From contig CALUOX010000017.1 in NCBI GenBank assembly GCA_944322375.1, forward strand, positions 1 through 37,473: a DNA stretch of 37,473 bases, given 5' to 3'. This stretch comes from an uncultured Alistipes sp. (GTDB taxonomy: Bacteria > Bacteroidota > Bacteroidia > Bacteroidales > Rikenellaceae). This document shows positions 1 through 7,889 of the stretch, piece by piece. The translations under genes and the position numbers were made by a program. Below the pieces are notes generated by a model. The model did no database searches. It saw nothing but the letters and a program-made list of their open reading frames with translations, and was not told the origin of the DNA. Position 1 is the stretch's first letter; each line of letters starts with the position of its first letter.

Positions 1-1266
1 CGATGTGGCGATCGAGATCAGGATCGAAGCGGTCGTAAGGTTGACCGTTCCGCGAATCAGATCGTAGGAGCCGCCTACGCGCTCCCCCTCGGGCAGCTTT
101 TCGAAACGCGCGGCCAACGACCTCCGGAGACGTTCGGGCATCACCCGTTCATAAAACGCATTGACATTCATCGCCGCACGAACCAGCCCGCGCGAGATCG
201 CCGACGAACCGTAACGCTCCTCCCCTTCGTTCTGGCTCGAAAGCGAGAGCTCGGTCTTGGATACCGACAGCGCGCGCCGCGAGGTCCAGAGCGTAATGAT
301 CATGATCGTACCGGCCGCCAGCAGCAACAGCATGTTCGCCGACACGTCGGTAGCCAGGCCGCCCATCGACATCGCCATGTCGCCCGATTCGCGGGCCATC
401 ATGTAGGAGTCGTATCCCGCAACGGGTACGCCGATGAAGTTGACCAGATCGTTTCCCGCAAAGGCCAGCGCCAGCGAGAAGGTGCCTGCCAGGATGTTGA
501 GCTTGAGAATATTGACGCCGAACATCTGGAGGAAAAAGAGCAGGATGCTGCAGATGACCCACAGAACGAAGAGCATCAATGCCAGATGCGCATCGATATA
601 GGAGAAAAAGGCCGTACCGCCCAACGTATTGCGCAGCCCCTTGAAGAGCGCGAAATAGACGATCGCCGTAAACGACACGCCGCACCACAAAGCGCCGTAA
701 TGGCGGAACAGCGTATGGTAACGGAAGGTAAAGAGCATGCGCGAAAGATACATCACCAGCGTGCCGCAGGTAAAGGCAAGGATCACCGACAGGAGAATAC
801 CGGCAAGGATGGCCATCGCACGGGTGGAATTGATGTAACGGCCGATTTCGGTGAGCGAGATCTCGTCGTTCGAGGTGATGACGACCGTCGAGACGGCCAG
901 TGCCGAGCCCAGCAGACAGAAGACCAGCGCGACGGTGGTCGAGGTCGGCAGCCCCATCGTGTTATAGACGTCGAGCAGGATGATGTTCGCCAGCATGACC
1001 GACAGGTAGAGGATCATCACGTCGCGGAAGGTGAAACGGGCCGGATCGAACATGCCGCTGCGTGCCACCTCCATCATGCCGCTTGAGGTGACGGCACCGA
1101 CGATGATTCCCAACGAGGCTACGGCCATGATGACACGCACGGGTGCGGCCTTGGAGCCGATGGCCGAATTGAGGAAGTTTGCGGCATCGTTCATCACGCC
1201 GATAAAGAGACCCGTCACGGCGAGGATCGCCATCACGATCAGCATAAAGGTATATATGGGTTCCAT
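1..1266 (-). CDS. PiT-family inorganic phosphate permease, C-terminus cut by the window edge
   Basis: The minus-strand frame starts at ATG 1266 (MEPIYTFMLIVMAILAVTG) and stays open to base 1, so the 3' end lies outside the window. It encodes a very hydrophobic protein carrying two copies of the PiT signature: GVMNDAANFLNSAIGSKAA near residue 23 and AFAGNDLVNFIGVPVAG in the second half. These Asn-Asp motifs form the substrate site of the phosphate/sodium-symporter (PiT, PF01384) family, which imports inorganic phosphate, often as a metal-phosphate complex, across the inner membrane. A charged cytoplasmic stretch (ELSLSSQNEGEERYG) follows the second repeat, as in other Bacteroidetes members. 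A good promoter lies just upstream, giving a short leader. Ion coupling and specificity cannot be read from the sequence. Confidence 0.9.
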   Translation of the reverse strand, partial: MEPIYTFMLIVMAILAVTGLFIGVMNDAANFLNSAIGSKAAPVRVIMAVASLGIIVGAVTSSGMMEVARSGMFDPARFTFRDVMILYLSVMLANIILLDVYNTMGLPTSTTVALVFCLLGSALAVSTVVITSNDEISLTEIGRYINSTRAMAILAGILLSVILAFTCGTLVMYLSRMLFTFRYHTLFRHYGALWCGVSFTAIVYFALFKGLRNTLGGTAFFSYIDAHLALMLFVLWVICSILLFFLQMFGVNILKLNILAGTFSLALAFAGNDLVNFIGVPVAGYDSYMMARESGDMAMSMGGLATDVSANMLLLLAAGTIMIITLWTSRRALSVSKTELSLSSQNEGEERYGSSAISRGLVRAAMNVNAFYERVMPERLRRSLAARFEKLPEGERVGGSYDLIRGTVNLTTASILISIATS

Positions 1267-1290
1267 GCGGTGTTCGAGCTAACAGTGGAA

Positions 1291-1321
1291 CAAAGATACG
1301 CCTTTGCGCCGCGAGTAACAA
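1291..1321 (-). promoter_or_regulatory. Promoter of the phosphate permease
   Basis: On the minus strand the -7 element TATCTTTG occupies 1298-1291. It is preceded after 20 bases by TTG (1321-1319). This fits the Bacteroidetes primary sigma-factor consensus TTTG-N19-21-TAnnTTTG, and transcription should begin a few bases before 1285. Confidence 0.8.
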
Positions 1322-1595
1322 TTTCGTAACCTATTCTTAACAATAAATTAACATGTCGTCACCGATGAGCCCCCCGATACCCGCGGCAGGGAGACATCCG
1401 GCACGACCCATCCGGGAGAGGCGTCCGCCGCGATAAAAGAGAGCCCGCGGCACCATACGAAGAGCGGCGACACGAAAGAATTCCGTTCGTTGCAACCGGT
1501 CTCCGACACCACGGGAGCAGCAGCACGACGGGATTACAACAGCATCCCGGCACAGTCCCGAAACCGCAAACCGGATCGGATGAAATTCAGATGGA
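1322..1595. other. Intergenic region, nothing recognised
   Basis: With the promoter just described this makes about 330 bases without a gene. A small minus-strand frame at 1359-1553 is Cys/Arg-rich and family-less and looks like chance. A weak 6-bp stem (CGGGAT/ATCCCG near 1532-1552) lies downstream of the ZIP gene and might help end its transcript, but it has no U-tract. Confidence 0.4.
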
Positions 1596-2399
1596 TCAGA
1601 AGAGAATCAGACTGACCGCCATTACGGCCATTCCCGTCACCACGCCGTAAATCGAGACGTGATGTTCGCCATACTTCTCGGCCGCGGGCAGCAGTTCATC
1701 AAGCGAAATGAAGACCATGATTCCGGCCACGACACCGAAGATGCAGCCCAACAACACCGGCGAGAGAAAAGGCAGCAGCACGGCATAGGCCAGCAAGGCG
1801 CCGACCGGCTCGGCCAATCCCGATGAAAGCGACAGCAGAAAGGCCTTTCGACGGCTTCCCGTCGCATAATAGACCGGAATCGACACGGCAATACCTTCGG
1901 GAATGTTGTGAATGGCGATTGCCGCAGCGATGGCAATGCCGAGTGCCGGATTATCGACCGCCGACATGAACGTCGCAATACCTTCGGGGAAGTTGTGAAT
2001 GCCGATCACCAGAGCGGTCATTATCCCCACGCGCATCAATCCGCCCCGGCGTTGTCCGGGATGACGCTCCATCTCCTCGACCGTGTGCATCTCGTGGGGA
2101 TTTTCGAACGACGGAACCAGCCGGTCGATCGCACCGATGAGCAGGATGCCGCCGAAGAAACAGAGAACCGTGGCCGTCATCCCGGCCGTTTCACCCCACT
2201 GTGCCGCCAGCATGCCGTGCGACTCGGCAAAGAGCTCCACAAACGAGACATAGATCATTACACCGGCCGAGAGTCCCAGCGAAAAGGAGAGGAAACGCAC
2301 GTTTGTGCGCCGTGCGAAAAAGGCAATGGCACTGCCGATACCGGTAGCCAGACCGGCCAGCAGCGTAAGCAACAGGGGAAAGGCAATCGAAGTGTTCAT
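1596..2399 (-). CDS. zupT: ZIP-family metal importer (ZupT-like)
   Basis: A 267-residue membrane protein of the ZIP (ZRT/IRT-like) family, matching the usual length of bacterial ZupT. The two metal-site motifs of transmembrane helices 4 and 5 are intact: HNFPEG at residues 135-140 and HNIPEG at 164-169, with SGLAEPVG near 194-201. A His/Glu-rich loop (PHEMHTVEEMERH, about 101-113) connects helices 3 and 4, as expected. ZupT proteins import Zn(II) and, less selectively, Fe(II), Mn(II) and Co(II). The gene follows the CDF exporter by 29 bases on the same strand with no promoter or terminator between, so the two are probably co-transcribed. That is odd, because the two proteins move metals in opposite directions. 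Confidence 0.93.
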   Translation of the reverse strand: MNTSIAFPLLLTLLAGLATGIGSAIAFFARRTNVRFLSFSLGLSAGVMIYVSFVELFAESHGMLAAQWGETAGMTATVLCFFGGILLIGAIDRLVPSFENPHEMHTVEEMERHPGQRRGGLMRVGIMTALVIGIHNFPEGIATFMSAVDNPALGIAIAAAIAIHNIPEGIAVSIPVYYATGSRRKAFLLSLSSGLAEPVGALLAYAVLLPFLSPVLLGCIFGVVAGIMVFISLDELLPAAEKYGEHHVSIYGVVTGMAVMAVSLILF

Positions 2400-2428
2400 G
2401 CTTTCGGTACGTTAACGCGGCCTTCACT

Positions 2429-3391
2429 CTATTTTTCTTTCGTCTTTTCTTCCGTCGGGACCTTCTGCTCCTCCCGTTCGAGGTTGCAGTCGGCGTCGTC
2501 GCAACAGGGTTGCCCGACCTCTTCGAACTCAAAGGTTGCGTGGTCGATTCCCAACTCATGGAGCCGTGCACGAAGCGCAGCCTTGATCTGCGGCATCTGC
2601 TGCAAATCCCGGACCGCAATATGGGCCGTCAGGGCATTTTCGGTCGTACTGAGCGCCCACACGTGCAGATGATGGATCTCCGCCACTCCGGGTTGCGAAG
2701 CCACGGCATCATGGACGACATCATAGTCGATTCCGGCAGGTACACCGTCGAGCGAAAGCCGCAGGCTGTCCCGCAACAGCCCCCAGGTGGAATAGACGAT
2801 GACGGCTGCAACGAGAAGGCCCACCAACGGATCGATCAGATACCACCCCGTCGCCATCATCACGCCGCCCGACACCATGACACCGACCGACACCAGCGCA
2901 TCGGCCGCCATGTGCAGAAAGGCGCCCTTTACATTCAGATCGCGCTCCTTGTCGCGCATGAACATGAGCGCCGTCACGAAGTTGACGACCACGCCGATTC
3001 CGGCGACCCACATCACCGTTTCACCGCCTACGGGCTGAGGATAGAACAACTTGCGGAGACTCTCCACGACGATGGCGCCGACGGCGACCAGCAGAATGAC
3101 GGCATTGAGCAGCGACACGAGAATCGTACTGCGGCGATATCCGTAGGTGTAACGGCTCGTCGGACGCACCTGTGCCAGCCGGAAAGCCAACATGGCCAAC
3201 AGAAGACTTGCCACGTCGCTCAGATTGTGTCCCGCATCGGAGAGCAGCCCCATTGAGTTGGAGAGGAACCCCGCGGTAAACTCGACGATAACGAATGCCA
3301 GATTCAGCGCAATACCTGCGACAAAAGCCCTGTTGAGCGAGGTCAGATGCCCGACATGACCGTGCGAATGTTCATGCTGTGTGTGTGCCAT
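2429..3391 (-). CDS. Cation diffusion facilitator (CzcD/ZitB-like metal exporter)
   Basis: A 320-residue CDF transporter, which exchanges cytoplasmic Zn(II) or a similar metal for protons. Six transmembrane helices span about 20-205 and are followed by the cytoplasmic ferredoxin-like domain (about 206-290, containing HHLHVWAL). The transport-site residues are present: SDAGHNLSD in helix 2 (51-59) and HMAAD in helix 5 (160-164). The N-terminus is His-rich (HTQHEHSHGHVGH). The C-terminus carries a small Cys/Asp cluster (CCDDADC, 296-302) and a charged tail, plausibly a metal-sensing or metal-handling extension. It is first in a probable two-gene unit with the ZIP importer. The HD/HD pattern fits the Zn-CDF group, but specificity is inferred. 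Confidence 0.93.
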   Translation of the reverse strand: MAHTQHEHSHGHVGHLTSLNRAFVAGIALNLAFVIVEFTAGFLSNSMGLLSDAGHNLSDVASLLLAMLAFRLAQVRPTSRYTYGYRRSTILVSLLNAVILLVAVGAIVVESLRKLFYPQPVGGETVMWVAGIGVVVNFVTALMFMRDKERDLNVKGAFLHMAADALVSVGVMVSGGVMMATGWYLIDPLVGLLVAAVIVYSTWGLLRDSLRLSLDGVPAGIDYDVVHDAVASQPGVAEIHHLHVWALSTTENALTAHIAVRDLQQMPQIKAALRARLHELGIDHATFEFEEVGQPCCDDADCNLEREEQKVPTEEKTKEK

Positions 3392-3526
3392 CGGTTCTTC
3401 AATTTTATTTTTTATTTGTCAATTCGGGCAAATCCCTTTTCGTACCGCGCCGCGCCGCTCAGCATCGTTTCCGTTCTCTTCAACCTGCTGCGGGACCGCG
3501 CGAATCGGAATTTGTCCGACATGTGG

Positions 3527-3557
3527 CAAAGGTATGCTTTTTCTCTCCGAATTGCAA
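3527..3557 (-). promoter_or_regulatory. Promoter of the CDF-ZIP unit
   Basis: The minus-strand -7 element TACCTTTG (3534-3527) is preceded after exactly 20 bases by TTG (3557-3555). The predicted transcript start near 3520 leaves an untranslated leader of about 130 bases before ATG 3391, long enough for leader regulation, though no known riboswitch was recognised. Confidence 0.75.
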
Positions 3558-3640
3558 TACCTGATTTTACGCATCTCTCCGCTTCGCCGCCGGAGCCGCC
3601 CTCCGGCAATCCGTATCCGGTTCTGCGTACTTCAATCACG

Positions 3641-3679
3641 TGCCATATCATGCCATATCATGCCATATCATGCCATATC
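3641..3679. repeat. 10-bp tandem repeat, four copies
   Basis: The unit tgccatatca occurs four times head to tail, the last copy differing only at its final base. It lies about 85 bases upstream of the CDF promoter. A 10-bp period is close to one helical turn, so each unit faces the same side of the DNA. Confidence 0.9.
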
Positions 3680-3798
3680 CCGCAAGTTCACCAGCAAGCC
3701 ATCCGCAGGCCGACGCAATTGAAGGTTGTCCAGACAGATGCGATCGCCGGCCGTGCAGGCTGCATGGCCCGATGCAAACATTCCGCGGCTGACAGTCG

Positions 3799-4222
3799 GT
3801 GCGGAATTCCGCGGTGACATGTCGCGCGACAATGCAGGATCGGGTTCGGCGATCATGCCGGTGAAAGACCCATGATGAACAGTTCCCCGCAAATTTCCAC
3901 GGTGCGGAATTCCGACGGCGATACGTCGCGCGACAATGCAGGATGGGAATCGGCGATCATGCCGGTGGAAAGCCCATGACGAACAGTTCGCTGCAAATTT
4001 CCACGGTCGGAATCCCGCAGCGACACGTCGCGCGACAATGCAGGATGGGATCGGCGATCATGCCGGTGGAAGGCCCACGATGAACGGTTCGCTGCAAATT
4101 TCCACGGTCGGAATCCCGCAGCGACACGTCGCGCGACAATGCAGGATCGGGTTCGGCGATCACGCCGGTGGAAGGCCCACGATGAACAGTTCTCCGCAAA
4201 TTTCCACGGTCGGAATTCCGGC
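3799..4222. repeat. Tandem array of a ~102-bp unit, about four copies
   Basis: Counting from the palindrome gtcgcgcgac, units begin at 3821, 3925, 4027 and 4128, giving periods of 104, 102 and 101 bp; the fourth is truncated near 4222. The end of a diverged earlier copy precedes the first at about 3799, and a more degenerate relative may lie at 3720-3798. Besides the 10-bp palindrome, each unit can pair ccggtgga with ttccacgg across about 35 bases and contains gcaaatttccacgg. Copies differ by scattered substitutions, so the array is not very recent. The period is not a constant multiple of three and the open frames across it shift, so it is not a protein repeat. Function unknown. Confidence 0.92.
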
Positions 4223-4434
4223 ATCACCTCCCCCCCTCCCTGTGGCAAGATAATTCGGGGATCTGCAGACGTGCGGGCAGGGCCGTCAACGGCAGGCACC
4301 CGGCAACGGATTACAGATACAATATCTCCAGGTGCAGGTTTTCCGGCACAGGATTTCGTCCGCCGGACAATCGATCAGGCGACGGGGCTGTCGGAGGCAT
4401 GTCCCGCAGGAGCAGAAGGCCGCAACAAAACACG

Positions 4435-4468
4435 AAAAGAGAGCCGGACTTCCATCCGACTCCCTTTT
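4435..4468 (-). terminator. Probable terminator of the secG cluster
   Basis: On the minus strand an interrupted stem (AAAAG-GAG-CGGA pairing with TCCG-CTC-CTTTT, with two mismatches and a 6-base loop) ends in CTTTT, about 70 bases past the secG stop. Confidence 0.6.
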
Positions 4469-4538
4469 CATCTCTTTCATCCGCCGCTCCGCCGCCCCGC
4501 CGCTCTGGCGCCCCGGCATTCCGGCGAGTACGCGGGCC

Positions 4539-4931
4539 CTATTTCTCGGCCGGAGCCTCCGTTGCAGGCTGTGCTTCCGTTGCAGCCGAAGAGTCTGCTG
4601 CGGGTTCCTGAGCCGGAACGGCCTGGGGCATCGAAGGCGCCTCCTGCGTCATCTCCAGCAACGCATTGGCATCTTTCGACAGGCTCTCATTGCTGGTTGC
4701 CACCGAACCCTTGTCCATCGAAAGCGTCGCCACAAGGCTCAGCAACACAATCGCAATGGCCATCGTCCAGGTGAATTTCTCCAGAAAATTAGCCGTCTCA
4801 CGAACGCCCATCACCTGATTCGACGCACCGAAATTGGCCGCCATACCGCTCTTGGGATTCTGCACCAGTACCGCAAGAATCAGGCAGATGCTTGCAATCA
4901 AAATTACAATGATACAAATCGTGTACAACAT
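4539..4931 (-). CDS. secG: Preprotein translocase subunit SecG
   Basis: A 130-residue protein with two transmembrane helices (about 2-22 and 55-73) joined by the conserved SecG loop NPKSGMAANFGASNQVMG (25-42), then TANFLEKFTW. SecG belongs to the inner-membrane SecYEG channel and helps SecA-driven export. The Ala/Glu/Pro-rich tail (about 85-130) extends beyond the minimal SecG core, which is common in Bacteroidetes. The gene is last in a cluster with the TPR-like and LptE-like genes upstream; the 20-base gap to the TPR-like gene suggests co-transcription. ATG 4931 begins directly at the first helix, which supports this start. Confidence 0.95.
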   Translation of the reverse strand: MLYTICIIVILIASICLILAVLVQNPKSGMAANFGASNQVMGVRETANFLEKFTWTMAIAIVLLSLVATLSMDKGSVATSNESLSKDANALLEMTQEAPSMPQAVPAQEPAADSSAATEAQPATEAPAEK

Positions 4932-4951
4932 ACGCTTTTATTCTATTTTTT

Positions 4952-5455
4952 CTAACGATTCTTCTCTTCGGACGTTATTTCGTCGATAAGCTCGGCAAAG
5001 TAAACACTTTTTTCCGGATTTCGCAAACTTAATTTGCGATAAATCGCGCATGCCTCGTCATTCAGCCCCTGCCGGCGGTAAATTTCCGCCAATTCCTCGG
5101 TTACCAGATCGTCCTCGTCATCGAGATCCGCTTCGGTCCTGATCTCCTCCTCGCCCCGCGTATCGTCGGCCACGATGCGGTAATCGCCCACACGCAGGAA
5201 ATCGTCGATGATGTCATCGGGCGAGAGGGCCGTCAGCCGTTCCCGATCGACGGCAACAGGCGCAACCGCCGATATGCGGTCCGCCAAAGCAATCCGCAGC
5301 CGGTCGTCCGAAGCGAAATCGCCGCCCCGCTGCAAAACCCTGACAGCCCGTGCCGCCGTGAACCACTCATAACGGGCGAGCGCCGCATCGAGTTCGGCAT
5401 CCGGCACCGCTCCCGATGCCCCCGACGAGGCAAAATACTCTTTCAATGTCGCCAT
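4952..5455 (-). CDS. Small TPR-like protein of the lptE-secG cluster
   Basis: A 167-residue soluble, acidic protein (MATLKEYFASSG...) without signal peptide or membrane segment. The C-terminal part (about 115-150) contains a helix pair typical of one tetratricopeptide repeat: VTEELAEIYRRQGLNDEACA followed by IYRKLSLRNPEKSVYFAELI. The middle is very acidic (TEADLDDEDDL). I chose ATG 5455; a longer reading would need a TTG start at 5467. It begins 5 bases after the LptE stop and ends 20 bases before secG, so the three genes form a tight operon. Similar small proteins sit between LptE and SecG in other Bacteroidales genomes (recalled). A role in envelope biogenesis is suggested only by context. 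Confidence 0.85.
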   Translation of the reverse strand: MATLKEYFASSGASGAVPDAELDAALARYEWFTAARAVRVLQRGGDFASDDRLRIALADRISAVAPVAVDRERLTALSPDDIIDDFLRVGDYRIVADDTRGEEEIRTEADLDDEDDLVTEELAEIYRRQGLNDEACAIYRKLSLRNPEKSVYFAELIDEITSEEKNR

Positions 5456-5460
5456 GCCTG

Positions 5461-5985
5461 TTACCAATTGGAGGCCGAAGCCTGAAAAATATCGTTTACA
5501 AGTTGATCGACGATCTCTGGAACCAGCTCGCCGGCCACCTCGGTCAGCAACCGCGAGGAGTCGTAATCGGCGAAGGCCGTAAAGCTCTTGTTGAACGACA
5601 TTGCCGGTTCGAGGGCGTTGGTGAAACGCACCTTGACCGTAATGGTCAGACGGTTCAAAAGAGCGACATCGTTGCTCGAAGCCGACGCCGTTGTCGAGGA
5701 GTAGCCCGTGATCTCCCCTTCGAAGGCGAAGTCTCCGCCCTCATCCACCTGTGTCAGTCGGGTCTGGCGGGAGAACTTGTCCACAAGCGCATCCGTCAGG
5801 GTCGAACTGAGGATCGGCTCCACCATGGGGGCATTGTTGGGGAAATAGGCCACCGAAAAGGTCTTGGCATCGGGCGGTATCGACGCACCCGACAGCGAGT
5901 ATTTGATCGTCAACCCGCAGCCGGAAATCGCAAAAACGGCGATAAACGCCACAAGCAATCGGAATATTCTCTTCTTCAGCATCAT
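5461..5985 (-). CDS. lptE: LptE-like outer-membrane lipoprotein
   Basis: A 174-residue lipoprotein. From ATG 5985 the signal peptide MMLKKRIFRLLVAFIAVF ends at lipobox AISGC, with the acylated Cys at residue 23. An in-frame ATG at 6024 would put 13 polar residues before the signal peptide and is unlikely. The mature part (IKYSLSGASIPPDAKTFSV, PNNAPMVEPILSSTLTDAL) matches the Bacteroidetes LptE family, whose members are thought to plug and assemble the LptD pore that delivers lipopolysaccharide to the outer surface. It opens the lptE-TPR-secG run, with the activator gene upstream across the purine-rich leader. Family assignment is good; LPS function is by homology. Confidence 0.88.
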   Translation of the reverse strand: MMLKKRIFRLLVAFIAVFAISGCGLTIKYSLSGASIPPDAKTFSVAYFPNNAPMVEPILSSTLTDALVDKFSRQTRLTQVDEGGDFAFEGEITGYSSTTASASSNDVALLNRLTITVKVRFTNALEPAMSFNKSFTAFADYDSSRLLTEVAGELVPEIVDQLVNDIFQASASNW

Positions 5986-6237
5986 ATCACATTCATTCAA
6001 ATCCTGTCTGGAGACCGTCGGCATCCTGCACGGTCATGGCTGCCGGAACCCGACGGGAACAGACCGCTGCGAGCCGGGTTCGGCATCCGCCCGTATTCGC
6101 TGCCGGGCGATGAAGCGTCTCCACCAAACCGGTCGCCATCCACCTCCGGCAATCGACATGCACCACATCCTCCGCCGGCATCCCAATCAACATATCCGTT
6201 CCGCACCAATACGGCCGACACAACTGTTCCGCTTTCG

Positions 6238-6540
6238 CCTTCGGCCTCCGTCTCTTCCTTTTTGTCGTTCCCTCTCTCCCTCTCTCTCTCTGCCTTCCTC
6301 TTCTTCCTCTCTCTCCGCTGTTTTTCCTCTCTCTTCCCTTCTGTCTCTTGTCTCTCTCTTGTCTCTCTCTTGTCTCTCTCGTTTTCTCTCGCCCGTCGCG
6401 TCTCAGCCGTCCTTCTGTCCGGCTCCTGTCCGATTTCTGTCCGGCCCCTGCCCTGTCTCCTTTGTTCTCTTTATCCTCTTCGCAATCCTCTTTGCGCCCT
6501 TCTCTTTTCTTGCCCCCTCTTCGCATCATTCGGTTCCTCC
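6238..6540 (-). other. Long polypurine tract in the leader before lptE
   Basis: About 580 bases separate the activator stop (6566) from lptE (5985). From about 6238 to 6540 the plus strand is nearly all C and T, so the minus strand, which is the transcript strand, is an A/G tract dominated by GAGAGA. It contains an 11-bp tandem repeat. Bases 5986-6237 have ordinary composition. A minus-strand frame at 6529-5993 spans the tract but is Arg/Glu/Lys low complexity over that part and resembles no family I know, so it is not called as a gene. Possible roles are an unstructured leader or triplex-forming DNA. Confidence 0.8.
6348..6380. repeat. 11-bp tandem repeat inside the polypyrimidine tract
   Basis: The unit ttgtctctctc occurs three times exactly at 6348, 6359 and 6370, with degenerate relatives on both sides. 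It suggests slippage-driven growth of this tract. Confidence 0.9.
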
Positions 6541-6565
6541 GCGATGACGGGCCGCTCTCCGGGGG

Positions 6566-7777
6566 CTATTTCGGGTCGTCTTCGATTCCCAGCTCCTTGA
6601 TCTTGCGGTAGAGCGTGCGCTCCGACATGAAGAGCTCCGCAGCCGCCTCGCGCCGTCGGCCGTTGTTATGCCGCAACGCACGGATAATCTGTTCACGCTG
6701 CGCCTCGGCCTTTGTCTGCGGCTCGCGCGGTTCATCCACCACTTCGGCATTTTCGGCATACTCCACATGGTGACCATGTGACGGCATCGCACCCGCCGTC
6801 GTCGGCAAATAACCTGCCACCTCCTGCTTCTGCTCCGCCGGTTGCTGCACCCCGTTCCGCATCAGTTCCGAAACCATGCGCTTGAGTTCATTGATGTCGG
6901 CACGCATGTCGAACAGCACCTTGTAGAGCAGCTCCCGTTCGCTCGACGGCTCCTCGGAAGCCGGATTCTTCGTCACGACAGCCGTTGACGGGGCACTCTG
7001 CCGAGGCAGATAACGCGCCAGAATCGGAGCCGTTATCACGCGGTTCTCCTCAATGGCCGAGATCTGCTCCGCCACATTCTTCAACTGACGGATATTGCCC
7101 CGCCAGTAATAGTTCTCCAGCATCTTGCGGGCCTCGTCGTCGAGCGTCACCACCGGCATGCGATACTGCGCGGCCACATCGCCCGCGAATTTCCGGAAAA
7201 GGATAAAGATATCCTCACGCCGCTCACGCAGTGCCGGGACGACAATCGGGACCGTATTGAGCCGATAGTAGAGGTCTTCGCGGAAACGCCCCCGCTCGAT
7301 GGCCTCCTGAAGGTTCATGTTCGTGGCAGCCACCACACGGACATTTGTCTTCTGTACCTTGGCCGAACCCACACGCAGAAACTCTCCGGTCTGCAGCACC
7401 CGCAAAAGCCGCACCTGCGTCGAAAGCGGCAGCTCGGCAACCTCGTCCAGGAAGATCGTACCGCCATCAGCCTCCTCGAAATAGCCCTTGCGGGCCTCTA
7501 CCGCACCCGTAAAGGATCCCTTCTCGTGACCGAACAGTTCGGAGTCGATCGTACCCTCGGGGATGGCGCCGCAGTTGACGGCGATATATTTATTGTGTTT
7601 GCGCGCCGAATAGGCGTGAATGATCTGCGGAAAGAACTCCTTGCCCACCCCGCTCTCGCCGGTCACGAGGACCGACAGGTCGGTCGGTGCAACACGCACG
7701 GCGACTTCAAGCGCCCGATTGAGCAGTTCCGAGTTGCCGATGATGCCGAAACGCTGTTTCAATGCTACTAAATCCAT
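6566..7777 (-). CDS. Sigma-54-interacting AAA+ activator with Fis-type HTH
   Basis: A 403-residue transcription activator from ATG 7777 (MDLVALKQRFG); the longer frame would need a TTG start. The AAA+ domain begins almost at once: Walker A GESGVGKE (40-47), sigma-54-contacting loop GSFTGA (87-92), Walker B GGTIFLDE (105-112) and arginine-finger region REDLYYRL (166-173). The C-terminus has a Fis-type helix-turn-helix (about 362-400, NNGRRREAAAELFMSERTLY). There is no receiver, GAF or PAS domain, so activity is likely set by level or by a partner. The loop is GSFTGA rather than GAFTGA, a tolerated variant. Such proteins remodel RNA polymerase-sigma-54 using ATP. A Gln/Pro/Glu-rich linker (about 265-355) separates the two domains. 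Targets are unknown. Confidence 0.93.
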   Translation of the reverse strand: MDLVALKQRFGIIGNSELLNRALEVAVRVAPTDLSVLVTGESGVGKEFFPQIIHAYSARKHNKYIAVNCGAIPEGTIDSELFGHEKGSFTGAVEARKGYFEEADGGTIFLDEVAELPLSTQVRLLRVLQTGEFLRVGSAKVQKTNVRVVAATNMNLQEAIERGRFREDLYYRLNTVPIVVPALRERREDIFILFRKFAGDVAAQYRMPVVTLDDEARKMLENYYWRGNIRQLKNVAEQISAIEENRVITAPILARYLPRQSAPSTAVVTKNPASEEPSSERELLYKVLFDMRADINELKRMVSELMRNGVQQPAEQKQEVAGYLPTTAGAMPSHGHHVEYAENAEVVDEPREPQTKAEAQREQIIRALRHNNGRRREAAAELFMSERTLYRKIKELGIEDDPK

Positions 7778-7889
7778 AGGTCTCTTCAAATTTTCCGATG
7801 CCGGCTGTCGATACGATGCAAACTACCTGCTGCGACGAAGGGTTCGGTCATCGCTGCCGATGAAAAGGTAAAACAAAACGGGCAGGTCG

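Noticed and set aside
1359-1553. A 64-codon Cys-rich small protein
   Set aside because: No promoter, odd composition and no relative; probably chance in GC-rich DNA.
3799-4222. CRISPR array
   Set aside because: Units are ~102 bp, adjoining, without unique spacers, and no cas gene is near.
3853-4299. Repetitive short proteins encoded by the 102-bp array
   Set aside because: Unit lengths of 104, 102 and 101 shift the reading frame between copies, so the repeats are conserved as DNA, not as protein.
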